Shown here: one piece after another, positions 17,795 through 26,239 of the stretch
Layout of the letters: every line of letters begins with the position of its first letter
Numbering within the stretch: position 1 is the first letter of the stretch
The notes under the pieces: model-generated
What the model was told of the DNA's origin: nothing
Database searches by the model: none
What the model saw: only the letters and a program-made list of their open reading frames with translations
Made by a program: the position numbers and the translations under genes
Assembly (NCBI GenBank): GCA_026390555.1
Contig: JAPLFS010000030.1
Location: 1-56,502, forward strand
DNA: 56,502 nt
From: Pseudomonadota bacterium
GTDB taxonomy: Bacteria > Bdellovibrionota_C > UBA2361 > OMII01
Direction: 5' to 3'

Positions 17795-19228
17795 ATGAAC
17801 GTTTCTGATAAATTTCATGATGAGTGTGGCCTTATGGCGGTGTGGAATCACCCGGAGGCTGCGAATTTAACTTACCTGGGGCTATACGCACAGCAGCACC
17901 GTGGCCAGGAGGGCGCAGGAGTCGTCTCTATTGAAAGAAACAGCGCCGATGAGCCAAAATTCTCAGTACATAAGGGCTTGGGCCTGGTGGCGGATGTATT
18001 CGGTAATTTTGATTTTAGTCGGCTCCCTGGAAGCACTGCTATCGGGCATGTCCGATACACAACGGCTGGTGGCAACAAGCTAGCTAACGTTCAGCCCTTC
18101 GTTGCTGATATCGCACTAGGTTATACAGCGGTTGCTCATAACGGGAATCTTATTAACGCAGATGAGCTTCGGCGTAACCTAATCGATCAGGGCTCCATAT
18201 TTGCCACGACCTCAGATACCGAGACGATCCTGCACCTCCTTGCACGCGGGGATAAAAGCCAACCCCGAGTTGAAGCGGTAATAAGCACGGTTCAGCGCAT
18301 CATGGGGGCCTTCTCACTCCTACTACTCTTTGAAGACCGCCTAATGGTAGTGCGCGACAGGCATGGCTTGCGCCCCCTTGCGATGGGAAAGCTAAACGGC
18401 GCTACGGTGTTTGCTTCAGAGACCTGCGCATTTGATCTTATCGGTGCTACCTATATTCGTGATATTGCGCCAGGGGAGCTACTTGAAGTATTTCGCGACG
18501 GCACAACGAAGAGCTACTTTCCATTTGGATTTGCGCGTGAAGCTCCCTGCATCTTTGAGTTCGTATATTTCGCCCGTCCAGATTCGAACGTATTTGGTAA
18601 GAACGTCTACCAGCTCCGCAAAAACATGGGAGCAGAGCTAGCAAAGGAGAGCCATATTGCGGCAGACCTGGTAACGGCGGTTCCTGATTCCGGTGTAGCC
18701 GCTGCGATCGGATACGCCGAGGCTTCCAAGGTCCCATTTGAGATGGGGCTAATACGGAATCACTATGTAGGGCGTACCTTTATCGAGCCAAAGCAGAACA
18801 TCAGGGACTTCGGTGTAAAGATTAAGTTGAACGCTAACGCTGCTGTGCTGAAAGGCAGGTCCATCATTGTAGTTGATGACTCGATAGTGCGCGGCACTAC
18901 GAGTAAAAAACTTGTAGCGATGCTACGTCTGGCCGGCGCGCGTGAGATCCATCTGCGTATTTCCTCACCTCCAACAACTAATCCCTGCTACTACGGCATC
19001 GACACTCCGGACAAAGACGAGCTAATCGCTTCTCATAAGTCAGTTGAGGAGATCGCACAGTATATCGGCGTTGATTCCCTCTCCTACCTCTCCATGGAGG
19101 GGCTCTACCGCGCAGTGGATTCAACCCCTGGTAAGTTCTGTGATGCCTGTTTTAGCGGTAATTACCCCGCCGGAACCCCTGTTACGATCTCGCCTAAGAG
19201 GCAGCCGACCCTCTTTGATATCAAGTAA
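17795..19228 (+). CDS. purF: Amidophosphoribosyltransferase
   Basis: PurF makes phosphoribosylamine from PRPP and glutamine, the first committed step of purine synthesis. I start it at the ATG directly after the purL stop. This leaves a 10-residue propeptide before Cys11 (CGLMAVW), the expected N-terminal nucleophile of the class-II glutamine amidotransferase domain. HRGQEGAGVV, the later RDRHGLRPL and the PRPP-binding loop VVDDSIVRGTTSKK are visible. The PRTase domain ends with a cysteine-bearing tail (DACFSGNYP), as in Fe-S-type PurF of Bacillus. The length is 477. An upstream TTG reading gives four extra residues and is unlikely. Confidence 0.97.
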   Translation: MNVSDKFHDECGLMAVWNHPEAANLTYLGLYAQQHRGQEGAGVVSIERNSADEPKFSVHKGLGLVADVFGNFDFSRLPGSTAIGHVRYTTAGGNKLANVQPFVADIALGYTAVAHNGNLINADELRRNLIDQGSIFATTSDTETILHLLARGDKSQPRVEAVISTVQRIMGAFSLLLLFEDRLMVVRDRHGLRPLAMGKLNGATVFASETCAFDLIGATYIRDIAPGELLEVFRDGTTKSYFPFGFAREAPCIFEFVYFARPDSNVFGKNVYQLRKNMGAELAKESHIAADLVTAVPDSGVAAAIGYAEASKVPFEMGLIRNHYVGRTFIEPKQNIRDFGVKIKLNANAAVLKGRSIIVVDDSIVRGTTSKKLVAMLRLAGAREIHLRISSPPTTNPCYYGIDTPDKDELIASHKSVEEIAQYIGVDSLSYLSMEGLYRAVDSTPGKFCDACFSGNYPAGTPVTISPKRQPTLFDIK

Positions 19229-19475
19229 AAGTGCTACTTAGCCCCCTCCCACCCCAAAAAAAGTCCGCCATAAAGATCTATAAATAGCATTAAAAGCTTT
19301 GCTTTATCTTATAATATGTCTTCATTAGCTCCTATATTATGCTTAATGTGGTCTAAGACCCACATATTCTGTTACTAAGAAACTATTTGATTAAGACTCC
19401 GATACACTGTAATAGTGTAAGAATTGCATTAGAATTACTTAATTAATACTAACTTATTATTAATTAGTCATAGTT

Positions 19476-20288
19476 ATGAGCGTAACAGCACCTATACTTA
19501 CCTCTAGAACTAACCGCCAGCCAAGGCGGTCTAATCCTGTTCCTACTGACAGCGACGTACTAGCTTTCCCGCTACCCCCTTCTCAAGCTACGTTTTCGAA
19601 AGGAGAAATTCAGGGCTTTAGAAATATAGACAAGCACCTTAGCGAAGTTTATAAAAAAGAGAGTCAGATTGAGGTCTCGCTCTGCAAACTCCACAAAAAG
19701 TTGCCACCACTAAGTACGAGGCCAGCGTCTGGCATGCTTGGACGTGCACTTACTTGGATCTCTTCAGGCTTTGGACTCGTAAACTCTATAGACACTAAAA
19801 ATAGAGAAAGCATTCAGGAGAAAATCTCAGAAAAGGTCCTGAAGCTAAAAACTATCCATGAAGACAGCCTAAAAGAAATTGAAAATAAGATTCGAAACGA
19901 ACACGCTGGTAAGATTTTTAAAATAACTGCTAAAACTCCTGAAATTTTAAAGCGTCTAGCAATACCATCCGATAAGAGCTCCATGTCTTACAGCTCTCTG
20001 CGGTCAGCTATAGAGACCAAAGTCTCTAAAAAAGACACCCATATTAAAATTGAGCAGCCTAGTAGCGAACGCACGATAATACATCGTCAACGAGCTGATA
20101 AGACTTGGGAGTCACTTGAGCTCTCTTGGCGCCGAACTGGCAAAGTCGATGTAATCCTGAATGGTTCTGTTATCGGCAACCTTTACAACGATGACGCTCT
20201 AAAGGGCGCAGCAGCATTTATCAAAGGCTCGCCAGTTAGTCTATCACCAAAAAAATATCCCCCTGATACACTCTGGAAGGTTGTTTAG
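19476..20288 (+). CDS. Hypothetical protein with coiled-coil segment
   Basis: This 270-residue protein is not recognised. Its N-terminus is Ser/Thr/Pro-rich and lacks a signal peptide (residues 1-40). A Lys/Glu-rich stretch likely to form coiled coil follows (about 48-70 and 107-145), and the C-terminal ~80 residues look beta-rich. The 247-bp upstream region is AT-rich with no clear Shine-Dalgarno sequence. The leader and composition resemble those of the orphan genes at 27671 and 37548. Because the region also carries a T3SS, an effector-like secreted protein is one possibility, but no direct evidence is visible. Confidence 0.55.
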   Translation: MSVTAPILTSRTNRQPRRSNPVPTDSDVLAFPLPPSQATFSKGEIQGFRNIDKHLSEVYKKESQIEVSLCKLHKKLPPLSTRPASGMLGRALTWISSGFGLVNSIDTKNRESIQEKISEKVLKLKTIHEDSLKEIENKIRNEHAGKIFKITAKTPEILKRLAIPSDKSSMSYSSLRSAIETKVSKKDTHIKIEQPSSERTIIHRQRADKTWESLELSWRRTGKVDVILNGSVIGNLYNDDALKGAAAFIKGSPVSLSPKKYPPDTLWKVV

Positions 20289-20297
20289 TACCCTTAA

Positions 20298-21068
20298 TTA
20301 AACAGGGATATCTGAAATAATCATCTGCACATACAGAGGAGCATGATCTGAGAGGTTCCCCCAAGGGGACCCAGAGAGGATCTCCCCTCCAACCGTTTCA
20401 AGACCACGCGCATATACCCGATCAAGACGGAGTAGCGGGAATTGGGTTGGAAAGGTTTGGGCATGTTTCCCGTGAAGCTGAAGGAATACCTCCTGTAGGC
20501 CTACATCATCAAAGAGCAACTTCGAGGCGCTCTCCTGCCAATCATTAAAGTCCCCGGCAACTATTATTGGATCGGCTTGCGACACACTCCGGATCACTCG
20601 TCGACATAGCTGCTTAAGCTGCATATCGCGTCCCTTACGCAACATATTAAGGTGCACACAAATACAGTGCACCGGCATTGCTACGCCAGGCACATCCAAA
20701 ACTGCGTGTAATATTCCACGTGATTCAAAGGCGTTCGTTGAAACATCGATATTCTCAAAACGCACGATCGGATACTTGCTTAGAATTGCGTTGCCGTGGT
20801 GTCCGTGTGAATAGATTGCGTTCTTTCCATACGCCACGTAGGGCCAGATACCCTCGGCGATAAATTCCGGTTGCGGTAGATCCGGCCACTCCTCAAAGCG
20901 GCTCGCGTATTTATCGTGCTGCCCGAGAGCCTCTTGAAGAAAGACGATATCAGGTTTGAGATTAGCGATCGCTTGACGGATTGAGGGCAGTACAAAGGCT
21001 CGATTACCTAGATCGAATCCTTTATGGATGTTGTAAGAAAAAACTTTTACGACAACTCTATCCGTCAT
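20298..21068 (-). CDS. Endonuclease/exonuclease/phosphatase-family hydrolase (YbhP-like)
   Basis: The 256-residue protein has the EEP fold motifs. These are SYNIHKGFD near the N-terminus (catalytic Asn), KPDIVFLQEALG (metal-binding Glu), VAGDFNDW (Asp/Asn pair), and a C-terminal LSDHAPL His. Substrates in this superfamily range from nucleic acids to phospholipids and phosphoinositides. It lies 6 bp downstream of a cardiolipin synthase-like gene, the same order as E. coli clsB (ybhO)-ybhP. A role in membrane phospholipid metabolism is therefore plausible but unproven. Confidence 0.85.
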   Translation of the reverse strand: MTDRVVVKVFSYNIHKGFDLGNRAFVLPSIRQAIANLKPDIVFLQEALGQHDKYASRFEEWPDLPQPEFIAEGIWPYVAYGKNAIYSHGHHGNAILSKYPIVRFENIDVSTNAFESRGILHAVLDVPGVAMPVHCICVHLNMLRKGRDMQLKQLCRRVIRSVSQADPIIVAGDFNDWQESASKLLFDDVGLQEVFLQLHGKHAQTFPTQFPLLRLDRVYARGLETVGGEILSGSPWGNLSDHAPLYVQMIISDIPV

Positions 21069-21074
21069 ATCGCC

Positions 21075-22304
21075 TTACAACATATAACGAAAAGCCAGCA
21101 ATATTCTTCCAATGCACCGTTCAATCCATGGACGTTGCTGCCAGTTATCGATCGTCACCTCACTCGCAGACTTAAGATCGATCAGAAACTGCCGCTCTAG
21201 GTCTACCCTATCTCGCTCTTGCGGCAACACAACATCGGCCTCCAGATCGTGCAGCAAGCTGCGGTGATTTAAGTTGCTCGATCCCACGAGTCCCCACTCG
21301 TCAACCAGCATTGTCTTGGCATGCAGTACAGCTCCAGTATACTCAAAAATACGCACCCCCGCTCGCAGTAATCCCAAATGAAAGGCCGCTGCCACCCAGG
21401 GAATAAACACGATATCAGAGAAATGTGGTACAAGTATCCGAACATCCGTACCCCCCTGTGCAGCAACAGATAATGCGCGCAACAAAGATCCATCCGGAAT
21501 AAAATAGGCATTCGTTATCCAGACCTTAGTGCGAGAACCAACTATCCTGACTAACAGATCGAGGTAGTTATCCTGGCGCTGCCTACGGCGCGTATTTAAC
21601 CTAATTAACTCGCTTGATTGCGCCCTACGCCCCTTAAGGCGCAGCTTTAACTTTAGGCGCCGAAATGAACCAAGCCATACCCCTTCAAAGGTATCAACAA
21701 GAGCCTTAACATCTGCCCCCTCAATAAATACACCAGTATCGCGCCAAGATTTAGCGCCAGATACGGATGTCACATGATTATCGATAATATTCATGCTCCC
21801 TACGAACGCTTGCTGAGAGTCGATAATGCATACCTTACGGTGATTGCGGCTGTTAATCAGTCTCAATAGGTTAAATAGCTTGCCCCAGGTAGAGCCAGCT
21901 CGTTTACTATACCACCATCTCTCCCATGGCAGCTCGTGATAGACCTTGAATAAGATCTTGGCCTCTGCTGCTCGTGTTCGAAGTGTCCGTGTCCAGGTGC
22001 TTGAACCGATGCCATCAACTAGCACCCGCACCCGAACACCACGTCTAACGGCACGCGTTAATGCGCTCAAAATACGCTCTCCAAGCCGATCCGTTGCAAA
22101 GGTATAACTTTCAAGGTCGATACTTTTATGTGCCTTATCGATCGCATCCTCAAGGGCAGCAAAAAACCTCTCCCCCTTATGATAGACACGAGAGATGTCC
22201 CATTGTGCCTGAATCCGACGAGGTGTGGCGCGCCGCGCTCTTCTTATTCGCATGGGTGTCTCTTCACTGTACAGTTGTCCATCAACACTCCACCCCTTAA
22301 CCAT
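21075..22304 (-). CDS. clsB: Phospholipase D-family cardiolipin synthase (ClsB-like)
   Basis: This 409-residue protein carries two HxKxxxxD motifs of the PLD superfamily: NHRKVCIIDSQQAFVGSMN (H155, K157, D162) and HAKTMLVDEWGLVGSSN (H328, K330, D335). In contrast to ClsA there is no pair of N-terminal membrane helices. The N-terminus is strongly basic, which with the neighbour order suggests the ClsB subtype, which can condense phosphatidylglycerol or use phosphatidylethanolamine. It probably forms a two-gene operon with the EEP hydrolase. An alternative start is the Met at residue 18. Confidence 0.85.
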   Translation of the reverse strand: MVKGWSVDGQLYSEETPMRIRRARRATPRRIQAQWDISRVYHKGERFFAALEDAIDKAHKSIDLESYTFATDRLGERILSALTRAVRRGVRVRVLVDGIGSSTWTRTLRTRAAEAKILFKVYHELPWERWWYSKRAGSTWGKLFNLLRLINSRNHRKVCIIDSQQAFVGSMNIIDNHVTSVSGAKSWRDTGVFIEGADVKALVDTFEGVWLGSFRRLKLKLRLKGRRAQSSELIRLNTRRRQRQDNYLDLLVRIVGSRTKVWITNAYFIPDGSLLRALSVAAQGGTDVRILVPHFSDIVFIPWVAAAFHLGLLRAGVRIFEYTGAVLHAKTMLVDEWGLVGSSNLNHRSLLHDLEADVVLPQERDRVDLERQFLIDLKSASEVTIDNWQQRPWIERCIGRILLAFRYML

Positions 22305-22653
22305 ATGATTATACAGGAGTTAGCTCTACAGAGCTGCTACGAACTTACTATGCATTTAAAAACATGATTTAAGTCAGCTAGTTATAGTATGGCAGCACCC
22401 TTGCATTATCTCCACTCAAAAGCGCCTAAGGAGAGCTCAAATAGCTCTGGTTGAGCTAGAGAACCTTGGTTAGGATCAACCGCAGGAACGCGAGATCTTC
22501 TTAGGATAATAATGCAACAGATTAGGAGGACCTTGTAATAACACTAGTGAACGTTATGAATAGCTGAGTTAGTCGCTGAAATAGTGCTCCAATTCATCAA
22601 TCAGAGCGGAAGTAACTTAGAGAACAGAATTTAAAGATACGGGAGATACGCAG
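22305..22653. other. Intergenic region, no gene seen
   Basis: This 349-bp gap separates divergent clsB and the small helical gene. It is AT-rich near 22340-22400 (TAGCTCTACAGAGCTG forms a small palindrome) and probably holds both promoters. I find no reading frame with coding character and no strong terminator. Confidence 0.5.
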
Positions 22654-22989
22654 ATGGAATCAAATATTATCGAAAGGCTCTTTGAATCCTTTACAGAGTT
22701 GGAGGGCGCAATTACTAAGGCCCGCAACACCCTAAAGTCTCGTGAGTCGATACCGGAAGGTGTCGTACGCCGCCTTGAGTCATACGATACCATCTTAGCT
22801 AAGCAACGCTCACTTGCAGTTGCTCTATGTGAATCGATAGCAAAAAAGAATTGGGACGATGTAAACCGTCATGTAACGTTAATCAACGGCTTATCGGCGA
22901 TGATCCGTGATGATGCAAAGGCTATCCTTGAGGCCCTCTCAACAACAGACGACTCCCCAACGGATGCGGAGACAGCTAATTTCTGTTAG
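22654..22989 (+). CDS. Small all-helical hypothetical protein
   Basis: This 111-residue acidic protein is predicted almost entirely helical, with heptad-like spacing in residues 4-100 (IIERLFESFTELEGAI, VRRLESYDTILAKQRSLAVAL). It has no signal peptide. The size and helix-rich profile resemble FlgN-type or T3SS-type chaperones, but no defining motif is present, so no function is claimed. GGGAGA lies about 10 nt before the ATG. An FHA-domain gene follows 85 bp later on the same strand. Confidence 0.6.
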   Translation: MESNIIERLFESFTELEGAITKARNTLKSRESIPEGVVRRLESYDTILAKQRSLAVALCESIAKKNWDDVNRHVTLINGLSAMIRDDAKAILEALSTTDDSPTDAETANFC

Positions 22990-23015
22990 TGCTGCGTCTA
23001 GTTATGAAATAGTCC

Positions 23016-23072
23016 TGTTGCTAAGCATGTCAGAGTAACGTTAGAAGTAAATAACGTTATGCTTAGACAACA
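23016..23072 (+). promoter_or_regulatory. Inverted repeat directly before the FHA gene start
   Basis: TGTTGCTAAGCAT (23016-23028) pairs with ATGCTTAGACAACA (23059-23072) with one bulged base. The loop holds two copies of the self-palindrome TAACGTTA. The right arm ends 2 bp before the ATG at 23075, where no Shine-Dalgarno sequence is present. It could be an operator for a dimeric regulator or a hairpin that controls translation. Confidence 0.5.
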
Positions 23073-23074
23073 TC

Positions 23075-23761
23075 ATGTGGAATAAGTTTAGAAATATTAT
23101 TAAGTCCGCTATTGGTCAGAATTCGCATGGCGTTATCGCGAAGGCTCCATCATTCAAGACAAAACACCTGCCAGAGCTCAGCATCTCACACTCTGGAAGG
23201 ATTCAATCCACTAGCCTGTTTAGCATAGCTAGGTCGTGCGACGCGGTAACCTTTATCACTATAGTTACATTTCCTGTGTTGGTCGGCTCCTCTATCAAAG
23301 AGGGAACCTTATCCCCCAGAAAAACCGATGAGGATCCACGTAGCAGGCCGGGAAAGCTGCTACCAACTACCATACTAACCCAACTGTTCCGAGCGGATCA
23401 GGTCTCGGAGCTGGCTGAGGGCACAACGCTAGAACATGCTATCTACCCGATTAAACGGGGGCCAACCTCTAGCCACACAGAGCTGGGGCAATTCTTTATA
23501 GGACGCGCCTCGGGCAACGACCTCGTGATGGTTGATTTCGCTATATCAGATCAACACGCCTGCATAAGCTCCTCAAGGGTGGGCTTCTCAATCGCTGACC
23601 TACAATCAACTAACGGCACCCACCTTAACGGTAAAAGGATAAATAACAAGCCGCAGTTACTCAAAGACGGCGATATTGTAAGGCTTGGGCGCTTTGAATT
23701 TACTTTTTTAACTCCAGCTACGCTCCACGAGATCTTTAATGAAGGAACCCCTACTGCGTAG
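23075..23761 (+). CDS. FHA-domain protein
   Basis: The 228-residue protein has an N-terminal region of about 120 residues without recognised domains, including a short hydrophobic stretch (TFITIVTFPVLVG). A C-terminal forkhead-associated domain follows (~140-215), with FIGRASGNDLVM, SDQHACISSS, LQSTNGTHLNGKRI and LKDGDIVRLGRFEFTFL. These hold the conserved Gly-Arg, Ser-x-x-His and Asn-Gly positions. FHA domains bind phosphothreonine, so partners may be Ser/Thr-phosphorylated proteins. Its 3' end overlaps the receiver-LpxC gene tail-to-tail by 11 bp. Confidence 0.85.
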   Translation: MWNKFRNIIKSAIGQNSHGVIAKAPSFKTKHLPELSISHSGRIQSTSLFSIARSCDAVTFITIVTFPVLVGSSIKEGTLSPRKTDEDPRSRPGKLLPTTILTQLFRADQVSELAEGTTLEHAIYPIKRGPTSSHTELGQFFIGRASGNDLVMVDFAISDQHACISSSRVGFSIADLQSTNGTHLNGKRINNKPQLLKDGDIVRLGRFEFTFLTPATLHEIFNEGTPTA

Positions 23762-25115
23762 CGCGCTGCAACTCGTCGCGCACCTTCTTGAGCAATGCGA
23801 TATTGTCAGAGTGTCCAGTCATGCGCGCAGTGACCTTTCCGCGTAATCTACGTCCAAGCAGAAAGAGATCCCCAATAGCATCGAGGATCTTATGTCGTAC
23901 TGGCTCGTTCGGAAAGCGCCACTCATCGTTAATGGCACCCTCAGCTCCTATTAAGAGGAAGTTATCAAAACGACCTCCTAGAGCGAGTCCTTGCCGTTGC
24001 AGATGTCCAACGTCCTTCACAAAACTAAAGGTACGGCACGCTGCGATCTGATCCCGATATGAAGCCGGATCGGAGAGTGTAAAGATAAAGTGTTGCTCTC
24101 CAACTGGCTCCGGATATCGCAGAGTATAGTCCACGCTGAACTCATCAGCAGGCTCAATCCGAATCGACTCCTTATCATCCCCAACCTCAAGCGGCTTTTT
24201 GATATCGATCTCGTACCACTCACCATCCTGTTCAACCAGTCCAACCTCATCAAAGAGGCGGCAGAACTCACGCGCAGAGCCATCCATAACGGGAACTTCA
24301 CCGTTACACTTAATCAGCATATTCGATATGCCGTACGCACACAGCGCCGACATAAGGTGCTCAATCGTTCCCGCCTGCGTCTGTCCCAACCTGACGGTTG
24401 TTGCAAAGCCGGTAGATTCAACGAAATCAACGTGCGCTGGAACTACAGTTGTCTCCGACACCCCAACGAAGTGAATCCCTGAATTAGGCGGAAGGGGCTC
24501 AAGTATTAATCCGCTCTTGCGTCCAGAATGAAGCCCCTGTCCGTAAAGTATTGCGGCGTGCGCTAGGGTCTTTTGCGGAAAAGCTCTGCCGCGCAACGTC
24601 TGTCTTGCAAATACAACTGGATTAATAGTTACCGACTCCCGAAGCGGCCCAACCGATGCTGATTCTATAGCCTCCCACTGCGCATCTTGGCGATCGGTCT
24701 GAGGATCCTTCTTTGCAAGGACACGTCGGACAAGCTGAATGGTACCTGAGAGATCAAGGGGCTTCTCAAGGAAATCCATAGCACCGAGCCTGGTCGCCGC
24801 TATAGCGGTTGAGATCGTAGCGTGACCACTCACCATTACAACGGGGAGATCTGGATGAAGCTCCTTAATCTTTCGCAGGGTCTCAAGCCCATCCATTCCG
24901 GGCATCCAGATATCGAGCAGGACCAACGCCGGACGGGTCGTCATCAGAAGGCGAATAGCTGACTCACCGTCCTCTGCCAATACCACCGGGAAACCCTCGT
25001 CCTTTAGCACCCCCTCAAGGGAGCGGCGAATGCTGGCCTCATCATCAACCACTAGCACCAACTGATTGGTGTCGCTGGTCTCCTGGAATTCATCTGAATT
25101 ATCTAGGTTATGCAT
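23751..25115 (-). CDS. lpxC: Receiver domain fused to LpxC deacetylase
   Basis: LpxC removes the N-acetyl group of UDP-3-O-acyl-GlcNAc, the committed step of lipid A synthesis, and normally is ~300 residues. Here the 454-residue protein begins with a complete response-regulator receiver (~17-133): acidic pair D24-D25, phosphoacceptor D68 in LLDIWMPGMDG, S96 and K118 in FLEKPL. The sequence is close to NtrX-type receivers. A ~45-residue linker leads to a full LpxC domain (~175-454). It retains HSGRKSGLILEP, E252-H253 in GTIEHL, EVPVMDGSA, H408 and D412 in VRHKILDAIGD, and H435 in GHSDN. All zinc and catalytic residues appear intact. The fusion implies that lipid A synthesis is controlled by phosphorylation or by protein contact. 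The frame is continuous, so this is not two genes. Confidence 0.93.
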   Translation of the reverse strand: MHNLDNSDEFQETSDTNQLVLVVDDEASIRRSLEGVLKDEGFPVVLAEDGESAIRLLMTTRPALVLLDIWMPGMDGLETLRKIKELHPDLPVVMVSGHATISTAIAATRLGAMDFLEKPLDLSGTIQLVRRVLAKKDPQTDRQDAQWEAIESASVGPLRESVTINPVVFARQTLRGRAFPQKTLAHAAILYGQGLHSGRKSGLILEPLPPNSGIHFVGVSETTVVPAHVDFVESTGFATTVRLGQTQAGTIEHLMSALCAYGISNMLIKCNGEVPVMDGSAREFCRLFDEVGLVEQDGEWYEIDIKKPLEVGDDKESIRIEPADEFSVDYTLRYPEPVGEQHFIFTLSDPASYRDQIAACRTFSFVKDVGHLQRQGLALGGRFDNFLLIGAEGAINDEWRFPNEPVRHKILDAIGDLFLLGRRLRGKVTARMTGHSDNIALLKKVRDELQRATQ

Positions 25116-25312
25116 CTCGAATTGCCTTCTATATTAGGTGCTACATAATACCTGCCTCGCTCTTCTAACACAACTATCGGGAAGTATTACGAATCTTACC
25201 TAACACCATAGAACCACATATGATTTAGTCATTGCCTATAAGCGCAGCACCAAGCGCCTAAAGCAACTCATCTTAAGGTGGGGGGATCTACCCCCACAGA
25301 GAAGGGGCGCAG

Positions 25313-26239
25313 ATGCTTTCAAAGCTTTTTGGATCAACGAAGGGGGAATCGGTCAAGGGGCTCGTGCCGCTACCGGACGCTCTGCGACAAAGCATCCTGG
25401 CCTCTCTCGGGAACAACGCCATCCCCTCGATGCCCAAAGCCGCCTACCAGGCCTTTCAGCTGGCAACTAACCCCAACGCCGAGGCGCTGGACTATATCGA
25501 GGTACTTGAGGCTGACGAGGGACTCGCGGCTAGGGTTCTTAAGATCGCCAATTCGGTCTTCTATGATCGTGGGGGCGGAAGTAAAACTATCTTAGACGCC
25601 GTTAAGGTCATCGGCACCTCTGAACTTAAAGGGCTCCTTAACGCTACGGCGCTGGCAGGACTCTTTCCGGTTAAGCACCCCCTGCGTGCCCAATTCTGGG
25701 CCCATAATATCGCCTCAGCGCTAACTGCTCGACTACTATCTAAGTTGCTCCTACCCTCTCAAACTGACCAGGCCTTTCTCGGAGGGTTAATGCATGATGT
25801 CGGCAAGCTCCTCCTGCTTCAGAAACACACTGATATCTATGAGCGTCTCTACCGCAAGGGGCTCTCCTCTGACCTCGATTCGATTAGCTCCGAATCGGCC
25901 GAGTATCCATTTAATCATACCCATGTTGGTCACGCGATCGGAGAGCGCTGGAACTTCTCAGCTGAGCTTATTGATATTATCAGAAATCACCACGAGCCGT
26001 GGCAAAACATCCCCGCAAAATCCCTAATAGGCATCGTAAAGGCCAGCAGCGTTATCTCGCACGTACTTGGGCTTGGCGCAGAACGCGATGCCTATCCACT
26101 ACGTAGAATATACGAGCCGCTGCTAGCTGAATGCTTTGAGTCGCTCGGAATCCATAGCAGCAACCAACAGAGCCTCCTACGTGAAGCAGAGCTATTATTT
26201 AACTCAGAGTTCGAACTCTATGAATCGTGGGGGCGCTGA
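25313..26239 (+). CDS. HDOD-domain signalling protein
   Basis: The 308-residue protein is an HDOD (degenerate HD) domain. It contains SMPKAAYQAFQLATNPNA, ADEGLAARVLKIANSVFYDR, VIGTSELKGLLNATALAGLF and GGLMHDVGKLLLLQ, followed by IRNHHEPW. HDOD proteins are usually non-enzymatic adaptors in bacterial signalling, motility or cell-cycle control. It overlaps the histidine-kinase gene by one base (TGATG), so the two are translationally coupled and probably act together. GGGGCGCAG precedes the ATG. Confidence 0.92.
   Translation: MLSKLFGSTKGESVKGLVPLPDALRQSILASLGNNAIPSMPKAAYQAFQLATNPNAEALDYIEVLEADEGLAARVLKIANSVFYDRGGGSKTILDAVKVIGTSELKGLLNATALAGLFPVKHPLRAQFWAHNIASALTARLLSKLLLPSQTDQAFLGGLMHDVGKLLLLQKHTDIYERLYRKGLSSDLDSISSESAEYPFNHTHVGHAIGERWNFSAELIDIIRNHHEPWQNIPAKSLIGIVKASSVISHVLGLGAERDAYPLRRIYEPLLAECFESLGIHSSNQQSLLREAELLFNSEFELYESWGR

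Noticed and set aside
23751-25115. REC and LpxC as two separate genes or a frameshift join
   Set aside because: The frame is continuous, with a plausible linker and no internal stop or slippery sequence.
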